DNA of 64,000 nt from Limnomonas spitsbergensis (lineage: Eukaryota > Chlorophyta > Chlorophyceae > Chlamydomonadales): the NCBI GenBank assembly GCA_037349105.1, contig JAYJMM010000117.1:3472001-3536000 (forward strand), written 5' to 3'. The position numbers were made by a program, and so were the translations under genes. Below, in pieces: positions 1 to 9,800 of this stretch. The notes below the pieces were generated by a model. That model saw only the letters and a program-made list of their open reading frames with translations. It did no database searches and was not told the origin of the DNA. Each line of letters opens with the position of its first letter. Positions within the stretch are counted from its first letter, which is position 1.

Positions 1-1872
1 CCCCCCTCCCTACATGCTCTGCCCCATGAATGTCCCCCCCCCTCCCTACATGCTCTGCCCCATGAATGTCCCCCCCCCTGCCTACATGCTCTGCCCCATG
101 AATGTCCCCCCCCCTCCCTACATGCTCTGCCCCATGAATGTCCCCCCCCCTCCCTACATGCTCTGCCCCATGAATGCCCCCCCCCCTGCCTACATGCTCT
201 GCCCCATGAATGCCCCCCTCCCCTGCCTACATGCTCTGCCCCATGAATGCCCCCCCCCTGCCTACATGCTCTGCCCCATGAATGCCCCCCTCCCCTGCCT
301 ACATGCTCTGCCCCATGAATGTCCCCCCCCCTGCCTACATGCTCTGCCCCATATATGTCCCCCCCCCCCCTCCCTACATGCTCTGCCCCATGAATGCCCC
401 CCCCCCCTGCCTACATGCTCTGCCCCATGAATGCCCCCCCCCTGCCTACATGCTCTGCCCCATGAATGCCCCCCTCCCCTGCCTACATGCTCTGCCCCAT
501 GAATGTCCCCCCCCCTGCCTACATGCTCTGCCCCATGAATGTCCCCCCCCCCCCCCCTCCCTACATGCTCTGCCCCATGAATGTTCCCCCCCTCCCTGCA
601 TGCTCTGCCCCATGAATGCCCCCCCCCCCCCCCTGCCTACATGCTCTGCCCCATGAATGTCCCCCCCCCTCCCTACATGCTCTGCCCCATGAATGTTCCC
701 CCCTCCCTACATGCTCTGCCCCATGAATGTCCCCCCCCCTCCCTACATGCTCTGCCCCATGAATGTCCCCCCCCCCTCCTTACATGCTCTGCCCCATGAA
801 TGCCCCCCCCCTCCCTACATGCTCTGCCCCATGAATGTCCCCCCCCCCCCCCTCCCTACATGCTCTGCCCCATGAATGCCCCCCCCCCCTCCCTACATGC
901 TCTGCCCCATGAATGTTCCCCCCTCCTTACATGCTCTGCCCCATGAATGTTCCCCCCTCCTTACATACTCTGCCCCATGAATCCCCCCCCCCTCCCTACA
1001 TGCTCTGTCCCATGAATGCCCCCCCTCCTTACATGCTCTGCCCCATGAATGTTCCCCCCTTCCTACATGCTCTGCCCCATGAATGTCCCCCCCTCCTTAC
1101 ATGCTCTGCCCCATGAATGCCCCCCCCCCCCCTCCTTACATGCTCTGCCCCATGAATGCCCCCCCCCCCCCCCCTCCTTACATGCTCTGCCCCATGAATG
1201 TCCCCCCCTCCTTACATGCTCTGCCCCATGAATGCCCCCCCCCCCCCCCTTACATGCTCTGCCCCATGAATGTCCCCCCCTCCCTACATGCTCTGCCCCA
1301 TGAATGTTCTCCCCTCCTTACATGCTCTGCCCCATGAATGTCCCCCCCCCCCCCCCCCCTCCTTACATGCTCTGCCCCATGAATGCCCCCCCTCCCTACA
1401 TGCTCTGCCCCATGAATGTCCTTCCCACCTTACATGCTCTGCCCCATGAATGCCCCCCCTCCCTACATGCTCTGCCCCATGAATGTCCCCCCTCCCTACA
1501 TGCTCTGCCCCATGAATGCCCCCCCCCCTCCTTACATGCTCTGCCCCATGAATGTCCCCCCCTCCTTACATGCTCTGCCCCATGAATGTCCCCCCCTCCT
1601 TACATGCTCTGCCCCATGAATGTCCCCCCCCCCCCCTCCCTACATGCTCTGCCCCATGAATGTCCCCCCTCCTTACATGCTCTGCCCCATGAATGTCCCC
1701 CCCCCCCCTCCCTACATGCTCTGCCCCATGAATGTCCTCCCTCCTTACATGCTCTGCCCCATGAATGTCCCCCCCCCCCCCCCCTCCCTACATGCTCTGC
1801 CCCATGAATGTCCCCCCCTCCTTACATGCTCTGCCCCATGAATGCCCCCCCCCCCCCTCCTTACATGCTGTG
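1..1872. repeat. C-rich minisatellite, ~34-40 bp unit
   Basis: About 50 tandem units, each built around CTACATGCTCTGCCCCATGA followed by a C-tract of variable length. The window starts inside the array. Unit length varies mainly through the C-run, so all three forward frames stay open for long stretches. These frames are artefacts and no gene is called. The array lies upstream of the ATG16-type exons and could be in one of its introns or intergenic. Confidence 0.95.
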
Positions 1873-1989
1873 CCCACTACCTATCTCTCTCTTTCCACGC
1901 TCTGCCCTCTAGTGCTCTCTCTCTCTCCCGCCATTCTTGCTCTTCCCACGATGGCTCTCTTTCAAACCTCGTTCTTCCCACATTCCCCA

Positions 1990-3080
1990 CTGCTGTTATC
2001 AAACCCTGCTATTATCAAACCCAGCTGTTATCAAACCCAGCTGTTATCAAACCCAGCTGTTATCAAACCCTGCTGTTATCAAACCCAGCTGTTATCATAC
2101 CCTGCTGTTATCAAACCCTGCTGTTATCAAACCCTGCTGTTATCAAACCCTGCTGTTATCAAACCCTGCTGTTATCAAACCCTGCTGTTATCAAACCCAG
2201 CTGTTATCAAACCCTGCTGTTATCAAACCCTGCTGTTATCAAACCCTGCTGTTATCAAACCCAGCTGTTATCAAACCCAGCTGTTATCAAACCCAGCTGT
2301 TATCAAACCCTGCTGTTATCAAACCCAGCTGTTATCATACCCTGCTGTTATCAAACCCAGCTGTTATCAAACCCAGCTGTTATCAAACCCAGCTGTTATC
2401 AAACCCAGCTGTTATCAAACCCAGCTGTTATCAAACCCTGCTGTTATCAAACCCGCTGTTATCAAACCCAGCTGTTATCAAACCCTGCTGTTATCAAACC
2501 CTGCTGTTATCAAACCCTGCTGTTATCAAACCCAGCTGTTATCAAACCCTGCTGTTATCAAACCCTGCTGTTATCAAACCCTGCTGTTATCAAACCCAGC
2601 TGTTATCAAACCCAGCTGTTATCAAACCCAGCTGTTATCAAACCCTGCTGTTATCAAACCCAGCTGTTATCATACCCTGCTGTTATCAAACCCAGCTGTT
2701 ATCAAACCCAGCTGTTATCAAACCCAGCTGTTATCAAACCCAGCTGTTATCAAACCCAGCTGTTATCAAACACTGCTGTTATCAAACCCGCTGTTATCAA
2801 ACCCAGCTGTTATCAAACCCTGCTGTTATCAAACCCTGCTGTTATCAAACCCTGCTGTTATCAAACCCAGCTGTTATCAAACCCTGCTGTTATCAAACCC
2901 TGCTGTTATCAAACCCTGCTGTTATCAAACCCTGCTGTTATCAAACCCAGCTGTTATCAAACCCAGCTGTTATCAAACCCTGCTGTTATCAAACCCAGCT
3001 GTTATCAAACCCTGCTGTTATCAAACCCTGCTGTTATCAAACCCTGCTGTTATCAAACCCAGCTGTTATCAAACCCAGCT
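1990..3080. repeat. 16-bp satellite, about 68 copies
   Basis: The unit is CTGTTATCAAACCC followed by AG or TG, repeated about 68 times with rare variants (CATACC, CACTG, one 15-bp unit). Because 16 is not a multiple of 3 and the unit has no stop in any register, all three frames read a 16-residue repeat. The resulting open frames of over 400 codons are non-coding artefacts. Confidence 0.95.
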
Positions 3081-3297
3081 GCATGCACCCAGGTGCCAGG
3101 TACTACATCATCAGTTGGGAGGGGAACTCTTTCCAACTCGATTCCTACCACACTGTACCCACGATTGCTGTCCCTCTCTCTTCCCCCTACCACGTTTAGC
3201 TAGCACTTGGACCTCCAGGATGGGAATATGCTCATTGCCGTCAGTGTTTCTTTTAGTGCGATTCAGCCACAATTCAGCTACATCACGACCTACGGCC

Positions 3298-3435
3298 GTG
3301 GGGGCCTGGGCCAGCAAGTCCTGCTGCTCAGGCCACTGGACATAGGTCGGTCAAGATTTTGTCCCCATTGGCCCAGTGGTGGCCGCCCGGCGGCCCCCTG
3401 CAGTTGGTCTGGTGCCCACTAAGAGAAACACTAGT
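3298..3435 (+). repeat. Dispersed repeat, partner copy near 8168-8315
   Basis: This stretch (GGGGCCTGGGCCAGCAAGTC through AAGAGAAACAC) aligns by eye along its length with about 8168-8315 in the PDK gene. Shared blocks include GGTCAAGRTTTYGTC, CCAGTGGTGGCC and AGAAACACT. The family is unidentified and no coding potential is seen. Confidence 0.6.
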
Positions 3436-3503
3436 TGCCGTGGACCACGAGCAACGACAAACCCTCTGTCCATGCACTGCCCGCACCTTGACCCCCCGGG
3501 CAG

Positions 3504-3533
3504 GCAATATGGGCGCTAGCTTGGACTGTGAGC
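3504..3533 (+). repeat. Duplicated acceptor plus exon head (ATG16-type gene)
   Basis: GGGCAG|GCAATATGGGCGCTAG repeats the acceptor and first ~30 nt of the true exon at 3637 (GGGCAG|GCGATATGCGCCCTGG), 133 bp upstream. The copy lacks the rest of the WD40 blade, so it is a decoy 3' splice site rather than a usable exon. Confidence 0.75.
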
Positions 3534-3636
3534 GTGGACTGTGAATTATGTAGATACACCTAGTGCCAGATAATACCACACTCTCTGATCACGACTGATC
3601 TCTCTTTCTTACTATGCTCTGCTTGCATTTGGGCAG

Positions 3637-4806
3637 GCGATATGCGCCCTGGCTTGGACTACGAGCGACCACAAGCTCTTGGTAGCCTCCAGAGACAACA
3701 CGCTCACATACTGGGACATGCGCGCCATGGGGAGCACCAAAGTGCTCAGAGCGCCTGGCTTCACGGTGGGTATTAGGATCGTTTTTATTTCCTTTTGAAA
3801 TCATGGTTTTTGTCTTTGTTCACCTTCTGGGCCATGCGCGCCATGGGGGGCGCCAAAAGGATGAGGGCGCCGGGCTTCACATTTTATCTTCAGGGTTGGG
3901 TTTTTTCCCCATCAGATTATCTGCCCACCTTTGTTCGTTGGCCTACTGAAAGTTGCGCGCCTCATGCAGCGTCGAAGTTCTCTGAGTGCTGGGCTTCACG
4001 TTTGGTCCCGAGGGTATTCTGAGGACCAAACGTAAATAACGCATTTTATTTCTTTGTTCATCAGACCTCAGAAAGAGAGATGCCAGGGTGTCCTGCAGGG
4101 CTTGAGGGCTGAGAAAACAGTACCGCATGTAGCATGAGGCTTTGTGCTTGCTGTTATAAACAGACACTTGGAGGTAGACGGAAACTGCGCCGCCGTATTT
4201 ATGCATACGGTTGTGTGTGGCAAGCCTCATGCTTGTTCCTATTTGTTGGGACATTTGTGTTCAGAGCTCAGCTTTCGACACGAGGAGTTGCCACTCGCTA
4301 GACGCCTCCAACCAATTCAACAACGATGGTCACGCGGCGCCCAACAGAGATTTGAATTGGATGCCCCTTTTCTTCATGTTGCCGCCCCGCATTATTCATT
4401 GGCATGCCCCAAACATTCACTGATAATGCGCTGCACTTAACGCTTCTACATGCTTACTTATGGCCCCCTTCACACTTCCTCGCACGCACCTGCGTGGATC
4501 TGGATTCAAATTCGAAATTTGTGCGAACAGGTGGGAACAATCGGCTCCATGGGCCGAGGCCGGTGCCGCGTCGACGTCTCCGTCGACGGTCGGTTTGTTG
4601 CAGCTGGCTCGGGGGATGGCGCTGTATACGTTTGGGATGAAAGCAGCAAAGCTAGTGGGCCGGCGTCCGGGGTCCCCTCGGCTGTGCTGCGTCATCACAA
4701 GGAACCTGTGGTCGCTGCAGTGTGGAGCAATGACGTGTCCGTTTTAGCCACGGCAGACAAGGGGGGCACGATAGCGCTATGGTCGTTGTTAGGTAACACC
4801 TCGTGA
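3637..4806 (+). CDS. ATG16-type WD40 protein, C-terminal exons (partial)
   Basis: Two exons are supported, 3637-3765 and 4531-4806, joined in phase 0 with donor ACG|GTGGGT and acceptor ACAG|GTGGGA. The first encodes a WD40 blade (SRDNTLTYWDMR, then LRAPGFT). The second encodes VDVSVDGRFVAAGSGDGAVY, then DKGGTIALW, ending at TGA 4804-4806. The order SRDN...D-R, APGF, SPDG-YVAAGS-G-V-W, DKG---LW is that of the C-terminal beta-propeller end of ATG16/ATG16L1, an autophagy scaffold for the ATG12-ATG5 conjugate. The N-terminal ATG5-binding region and earlier blades are not found in the window. Partial copies of the first exon surround it: its head at 3504-3533, and its tail at 3829-3886 and 3951-4003. 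Another WD40 family is possible, but the APGF-to-AAGS spacing favours ATG16. Confidence 0.72.
3829..4003 (+). repeat. Two degenerate copies of an exon tail (ATG16-type gene)
   Basis: Within the intron after 3765, the exon end (GCGCGCCATGGGGAGCACC through GGCTTCACG) recurs at 3829-3886 and, more decayed, at 3951-4003 (ends GGGCTTCACGTTTGG). The flanking text TTTATTTC...TTTGTTCA is repeated too, giving an approximately 110-bp unit that spans the exon-intron junction. Confidence 0.65.
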
Positions 4807-5475
4807 CCTTGTGTGTCTGTATAATTCAGGTCATTGTTGCAATGATGTCGTCATACCGCTCCATGCATTGCATGAGCCATGAGATGGACCTTATAGTGTT
4901 CTGCAAGCAAGCAGTTGATTGTATTCCGGTTACATTCATGACACTGGCTGAGCTGATAGGCAGTGTGCCTCTTTTAAAACGCCCGGGCTTGCTTTTGAGA
5001 GCCCGAATAGGTCGATTCAACGCAATCTATAAGTGGAGGTAAAACAGAACTTATACTTAACTCGGTGGTGGGGTAGCCCGCAAGAATCTGGAGGGCCAAC
5101 TGGATGCCCCGCGATGGAAGCGTTGTGATGCCCGCATGCTTCAAGCGCAGGCTGCCCGCATGCTTCAAGCGGAGGCGGCCATGTCGCATTGTGGTACTCC
5201 TGCAGGGGCTGCGGGAGAGGAAACAGAGGAGCAGTCCCCAGCCGGCCTCCTAGATCCCCGCCAGCGCTGACACACATGTCCCTGACCGCGCTAGCCCAGT
5301 GCCACCCAAGCCCAGACCAGACCAGACCAGCCCATAACAGATCAGACGAAGTTAACCCAGCCAACTCATTGTACCTGAGTCATCACAGGTTGACTCGGAA
5401 GTGGTGCAGAAAAAGCAGACGACCCGCGGCGATGCTGAATAAAGCAGCAATAACTTCAGCTTGGACAGCCTGCGT
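4807..5475. other. Intergenic, no recognisable gene
   Basis: This is the region between the ATG16-type stop and a LINE fragment. An unbroken frame of about 68 codons ends in TGA at 5268-5270. It carries a duplicated ARMLQAEA/ARMLQAQA segment, but there is no ATG near its start and I recognise no family. Nothing else is supported. Confidence 0.5.
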
Positions 5476-5913
5476 CAATGACATTACACCTCTGGGCCCT
5501 GCTCAAAAAGGCTCGGCCGTGTGGGCGCCCAACTGTCTGGTTGGAAGAAAAAAAACTTAAAAGGAGGGAGGGAAAGAAGGAGATGAAAACAAAGGAAAGA
5601 ACTATCCCCCCCCCAAAGGAAAAAGGCAGCCCAAAATAAACCTTGCCCCACTATAGCCTATTTCCCAAGGCAAAGAAAAACAACAAAACTAGGCCTCAAA
5701 AAAACGAACGACATCCTCAACAAAAGCCAGAGCTTCCCATCCAAGCCTGCCCTGGTACAATTGTTGAAAGTCTGTGGCACCTTCCGGGGGGGCTGTCCAA
5801 CCTCTCTCCCTAAGCCTCTCCTTCAGGCTAGGGCACTGGAAGCAGACATGCAGCGCATGCTCGCCATCTCCCCTTGCCCAACACCGCCTGTGTATGACCC
5901 AAGGCATTGTCAA
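5476..5913 (-). mobile_element. LINE 3' fragment with C-terminal ORF remnant
   Basis: On the minus strand a 74-codon open frame (5913 to 5689) contains EHALHVCFQCPSL, a Cys/His knuckle of the type found at the end of LINE polymerases, then YQGRLGWEALAFVEDVV. The equivalent end of the LINE at 33 kb reads YQAEQGWNALAFVDAVV. It is followed by a 3' UTR ending in the family tail (GTTGGGCGCCC, GAGCCTTTTTGAGCAGGGCC, GTGTAATGTCATTGAC). The copy is 5'-truncated. Confidence 0.8.
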
Positions 5914-5999
5914 ACTGTCCCGATATGACAGCGACTGCTCTACAACTTATACCCAACCAGGAGTTGCTAAATATTCCTTTAATGATGGGGTCAAAAAGC

Positions 6000-6141
6000 T
6001 TATTTCCCCCTCGGCTCCGTTTCGGGGTCATTGGGTGGTGTTTTCCTTCTATTTTCCTTTCAGTTTCTTTTCTTCCCGACCATTCGGGCGCCCATGCGGC
6101 CAGGCCTTCCGAGCATGCCCCAGATGTGCCACGTCATTGAC
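6000..6141 (+). mobile_element. LINE 3' tail, opposite orientation
   Basis: A pyrimidine-rich 3' UTR stretch followed by TTCGGGCGCCCATGCGGCCA and the terminal GTCATTGAC matches the LINE family tail in plus orientation. It faces the minus-strand copy just to its left, so the two form an inverted pair. Confidence 0.7.
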
Positions 6142-6852
6142 ATGTCGCCTGCATACCGTATTCCATTCACATCCTGATCCTCAGCTGCCATTGGACGAGT
6201 CGGGTGGCTACAAAAGCAGCCGTGACAGCCTTTATCACGATTCCAAGTACACACAACTGTTGTCAATGCCCGGCCAAAGCGTAAGTGCGTCTTAACATGT
6301 TGATCCGACCATCCCCCCACTGAATAAGCCTAATGACGTTGTCATGTGCCGGAAGCACCAGCAGCACCAGCTCCCGAGTCCGGCAGAAAGCAAGAAAAAA
6401 CACATACACACCGTTAGTTCCTGTGTTATTTTTGCTTGGGTCACCCATCCCCTCAGCCGCGACAGTTTCTAGGCTGTTGCATCTGGGACAATGCACCCTT
6501 ACCCCTTTGCCCGCTTTATTTGAGGCCGCCCAAAAATGCCCACCTCATGTCCCCTCCCTCCCGTCCCCCTAATGGCTTGATGATCGCCAGAGCGCACAAC
6601 ACGCATCGCTGCGGCCGACCCCGAGTGTTGCAAGGACCAACATATCCCCTCCTAAAGAGACTGGCGGGTGTGCGCCGTGACGGTGCCTAATGGACAGCAA
6701 AAAACAAAAACCAGAGACGTCTCTCGAGCACCTCTGCTCGAGTTTATGGCAATGACCTTGGGAAGCGTTCTGGAATCAGAACCCTATCTGTCACAGCGGT
6801 GGCCATGGGAGCTGGCTGAAATCAGACGAAGCTCTGGAGCATGGAGTGGTGA
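6142..6852. other. Intergenic between LINE tail and PDK 3' end
   Basis: No gene, RNA or repeat family could be supported. The part nearest 6852 presumably holds the PDK 3' UTR. Confidence 0.4.
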
Positions 6853-9800
6853 CTACGGTAGGGGTTCTTGGGAATTGCCCAGGCGATTGAGATGCAAGTA
6901 TGCGTCTGTGCCATAGCCCTCCATAGAGATGATCTGCAGGTCCCCTCCAAAGTACCTAGACAGCGGGATGATGGGAGGGGGGGCTTCAGAGGGGTCATCG
7001 TGCCAGACTCAGCGGGGGCATCGTCTGCCAGCCCGGTCAGGCGACAAAGCTCCTAAAAAAAAACTCCATGCACAGCCAGGCAGATTCATAGCTGGTTTCA
7101 AACATATACCGATCATCATCAAGCAGTACGCTTTGAGGGGCGGATTGAGGACGCCACCCATTTGACCATAATCTGTGCTGAGGGGGCAGCTGCTATCGCG
7201 GGACACTGCAAGTGTTTGCTCGGTGGTTTTAGTGAAGCTTAACACGGTAATTAGCATCCAGGACAAGCTGGTGTACCCTGCTCTTTGGCTTGGACCGCCT
7301 CAGGTCCGGTTTTGACCAGAATTTTTGTTCTCGGCTACAATTTATCTTCGGAAGGCTGCCCTGCCGCCGCCCAAGGCCCTACGAAGGACCAAACCTGGAC
7401 CAGCCTAGGACAGGTGGCCAAAGCAGCAAGGCAGGCCACGGATAGGGGCCTCCGGCCAGCAGCCGGAACGTAGCTGACATGTAGCTGAGTCACGAAAAAA
7501 TAAACACCGACTTAATATCACGGGGGCTGACGAGCCAACTCTTCCCCCGGAACCCTACATGCCATCCTTACCGAGCATACAGGCGGCTGATGGGCAGGCC
7601 GTAGCCGTACCCTGCGAGGACCACGGGCCCCTCGCCTGCATCTTCCACAGACTCCATTGCAACCTGCCAGAACAAGGCAGCACAGCGCTTAGATGAAAAT
7701 CATGAACACACACCAGACTACCTTCGGGGGCTGCCGGGCCGCCACCAATTGGGGCCCCTCGTCCACTTTTCCATGGTTGCAACCCGCCGGACAAAATGCG
7801 ACCTAGTGCCGTTTTCAGCACTGGGATGAAGAAATCACATTTTGGGGATGGCAAGCAGCCAACAATGGGCCGACGTGTACTAAACACGACCTGCCGACAC
7901 AGCAGGGCTTGCTGCACCAGGACCCCTCGGCAACAGGCCCAGCCCTAGCTGGATGGCGTCTGTCAGTCACACAACACAATTCACAAGAAATGGCGCCCGG
8001 CAGGCCCGGGAACAGTGAACTTCAGACTTATCCCGGCAGGCCCGGGAACAGTGAAGGTGCGGAACCAGGTTAAGGAGCAGCCCCACAAATCCATACCAAA
8101 CCACCAGCCAGGCGCATATCTGTTCCCTTCCCCTCTGTTTTCCCTTCATATGTGCTTCACATAACAAGGGGTGGGGGGCTGGTGAGACAGGCCCTGCTGC
8201 TTGGGGCCACAGCCATAAGCTAGTCAAGGTTTCGTCACAATTAGACCAGTGGTGGCCTCATGGCAGCCTCTTTATCAAAGTGTCTTGGCGCACATAGAAA
8301 GAAACACTCCTTTAAACCTCCTTTCCCTCTTTGTTTGCACCCACACCTTCACGCAAATGCGCATACCTCCCCTTCCACTCAAACCCAGGTCCACACCCCT
8401 TGCACATTGGCGCAATGCAATGCGCAACATGCAGTGCCACAATACTTGCAGCTCTGCCGGCCCATCCCTTGCATACAGCAAGGCTTCAACAGTTCAAGGA
8501 TCACGGGCTCCATAAAGAGCCCCTAACAAGGGCAACGCTGCCTCACAGTAGCACACAGCAAAACTAACATCTCTGACAAAAAGCATATGTTGCTGAAACA
8601 AGCTCTCTCCACCGGTGGTTTGAATTGACGCTGTAGCAAGGACTCGGCAGCTGGTGGTAGCTGGTGCCAGCAGCTATAACCTGCCGCCAGTGCCCCTGGG
8701 CTTGCTGCTGTAACCCGTGGCTGGTGCCGCTGGGCTTACAGCGCCCCAAAGTGGTGGCCGCTGAACCTGCAGCATGGGAGGGCCTCTCACCGTATGTTTC
8801 GCCGTTGAATAGAGATACGTCCAGATGCGGGGCATGCCACTCCGAGGGATGCCGCCACCTTCGTCTGAAACCTTGATGGTCACGTCCTCCCCGCCCTCAG
8901 CCACGACCAGGCGGATGGGTGGGGGTTCTTCCTCGTCTTCGCCATCAAAGCGATCCTGAGGTCAGGGGGCAGGCAGGGTTGAGGCAAGAGGGTGGGGGGC
9001 AGGCAGGATTGAGGCAAGAGGGTGGGGGGGCAGGCAGGGTTGAGGCAAGAGGGTGGGGGGCAGGCAGGGTTGAGGTAAGTGGGTGGGGGGGCAGGCAGGG
9101 TTGAGGCAAGAGGGTGGGGGTGCAGGCAGGGTTAAGGCAAGAGGGTGGGGGACAGGCAGGGTTGAGGCAAGAGGGTGGGGGACAGGCAGGGTTGAGGCAA
9201 GAGGGTGGGGGGCAGGCAGGGTTGAGGCAAGAGGGTGGGGGGCAGGCAGGGTTGAGGCAAGAGGGTGGGGGGGCAGGCAGGGTTGAGGCAAGAGGGTGGG
9301 GGGCAGGCAGGGTTGAGGCAAGAGGGTGGGGGGCAGGCAGGGTTGAGGCATGAGGGTGGGGGGGGGCAGGCAGGATTGAGGCAAGAGGGTGGGGGGCAGG
9401 CAGGGTTGAGGCAAGAGGGTGGGGGGCAGGCAGGGTTGAGGCAAGAGGGTGGGGGGCAGGCAGGATTGAGGCAAGAGGGTGGGGGGCAGGCAGGATTGAG
9501 GCAAGAGGGTGGGGGGCAGGCAGGATTGAGGCAAGAGGGTGGGGGGCAGGCAGGGTTGAGGCAAGAGGGTGGGGGCCTGGGGAACGAGCAGGGTTGAGGC
9601 AAGAGGGTGGGGGGCAGGCAGGGTTGAGGCAAAAGGGTGGGGGGGCAGGCAGGGTTGAGGTTAGAGGGTGGGGGGGCAGGCAGGGTTGAGGCAAGAGGGT
9701 GGGGGGCAGGCAGGGTTGAGGCAAGAGGGTGGGGGGCAGGCAGGGTTGAGGTAAGTGGGTGGGGGGCAGGCAGGGTTAAGGTAAGAGGGTGGGGGGGCAG

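Noticed and set aside
1765..3345. Open frames of 420-526 codons through the 16-bp satellite
   Set aside because: All three frames are open because a 16-bp unit without stops is repeated; there is no start context, codon bias or family similarity.
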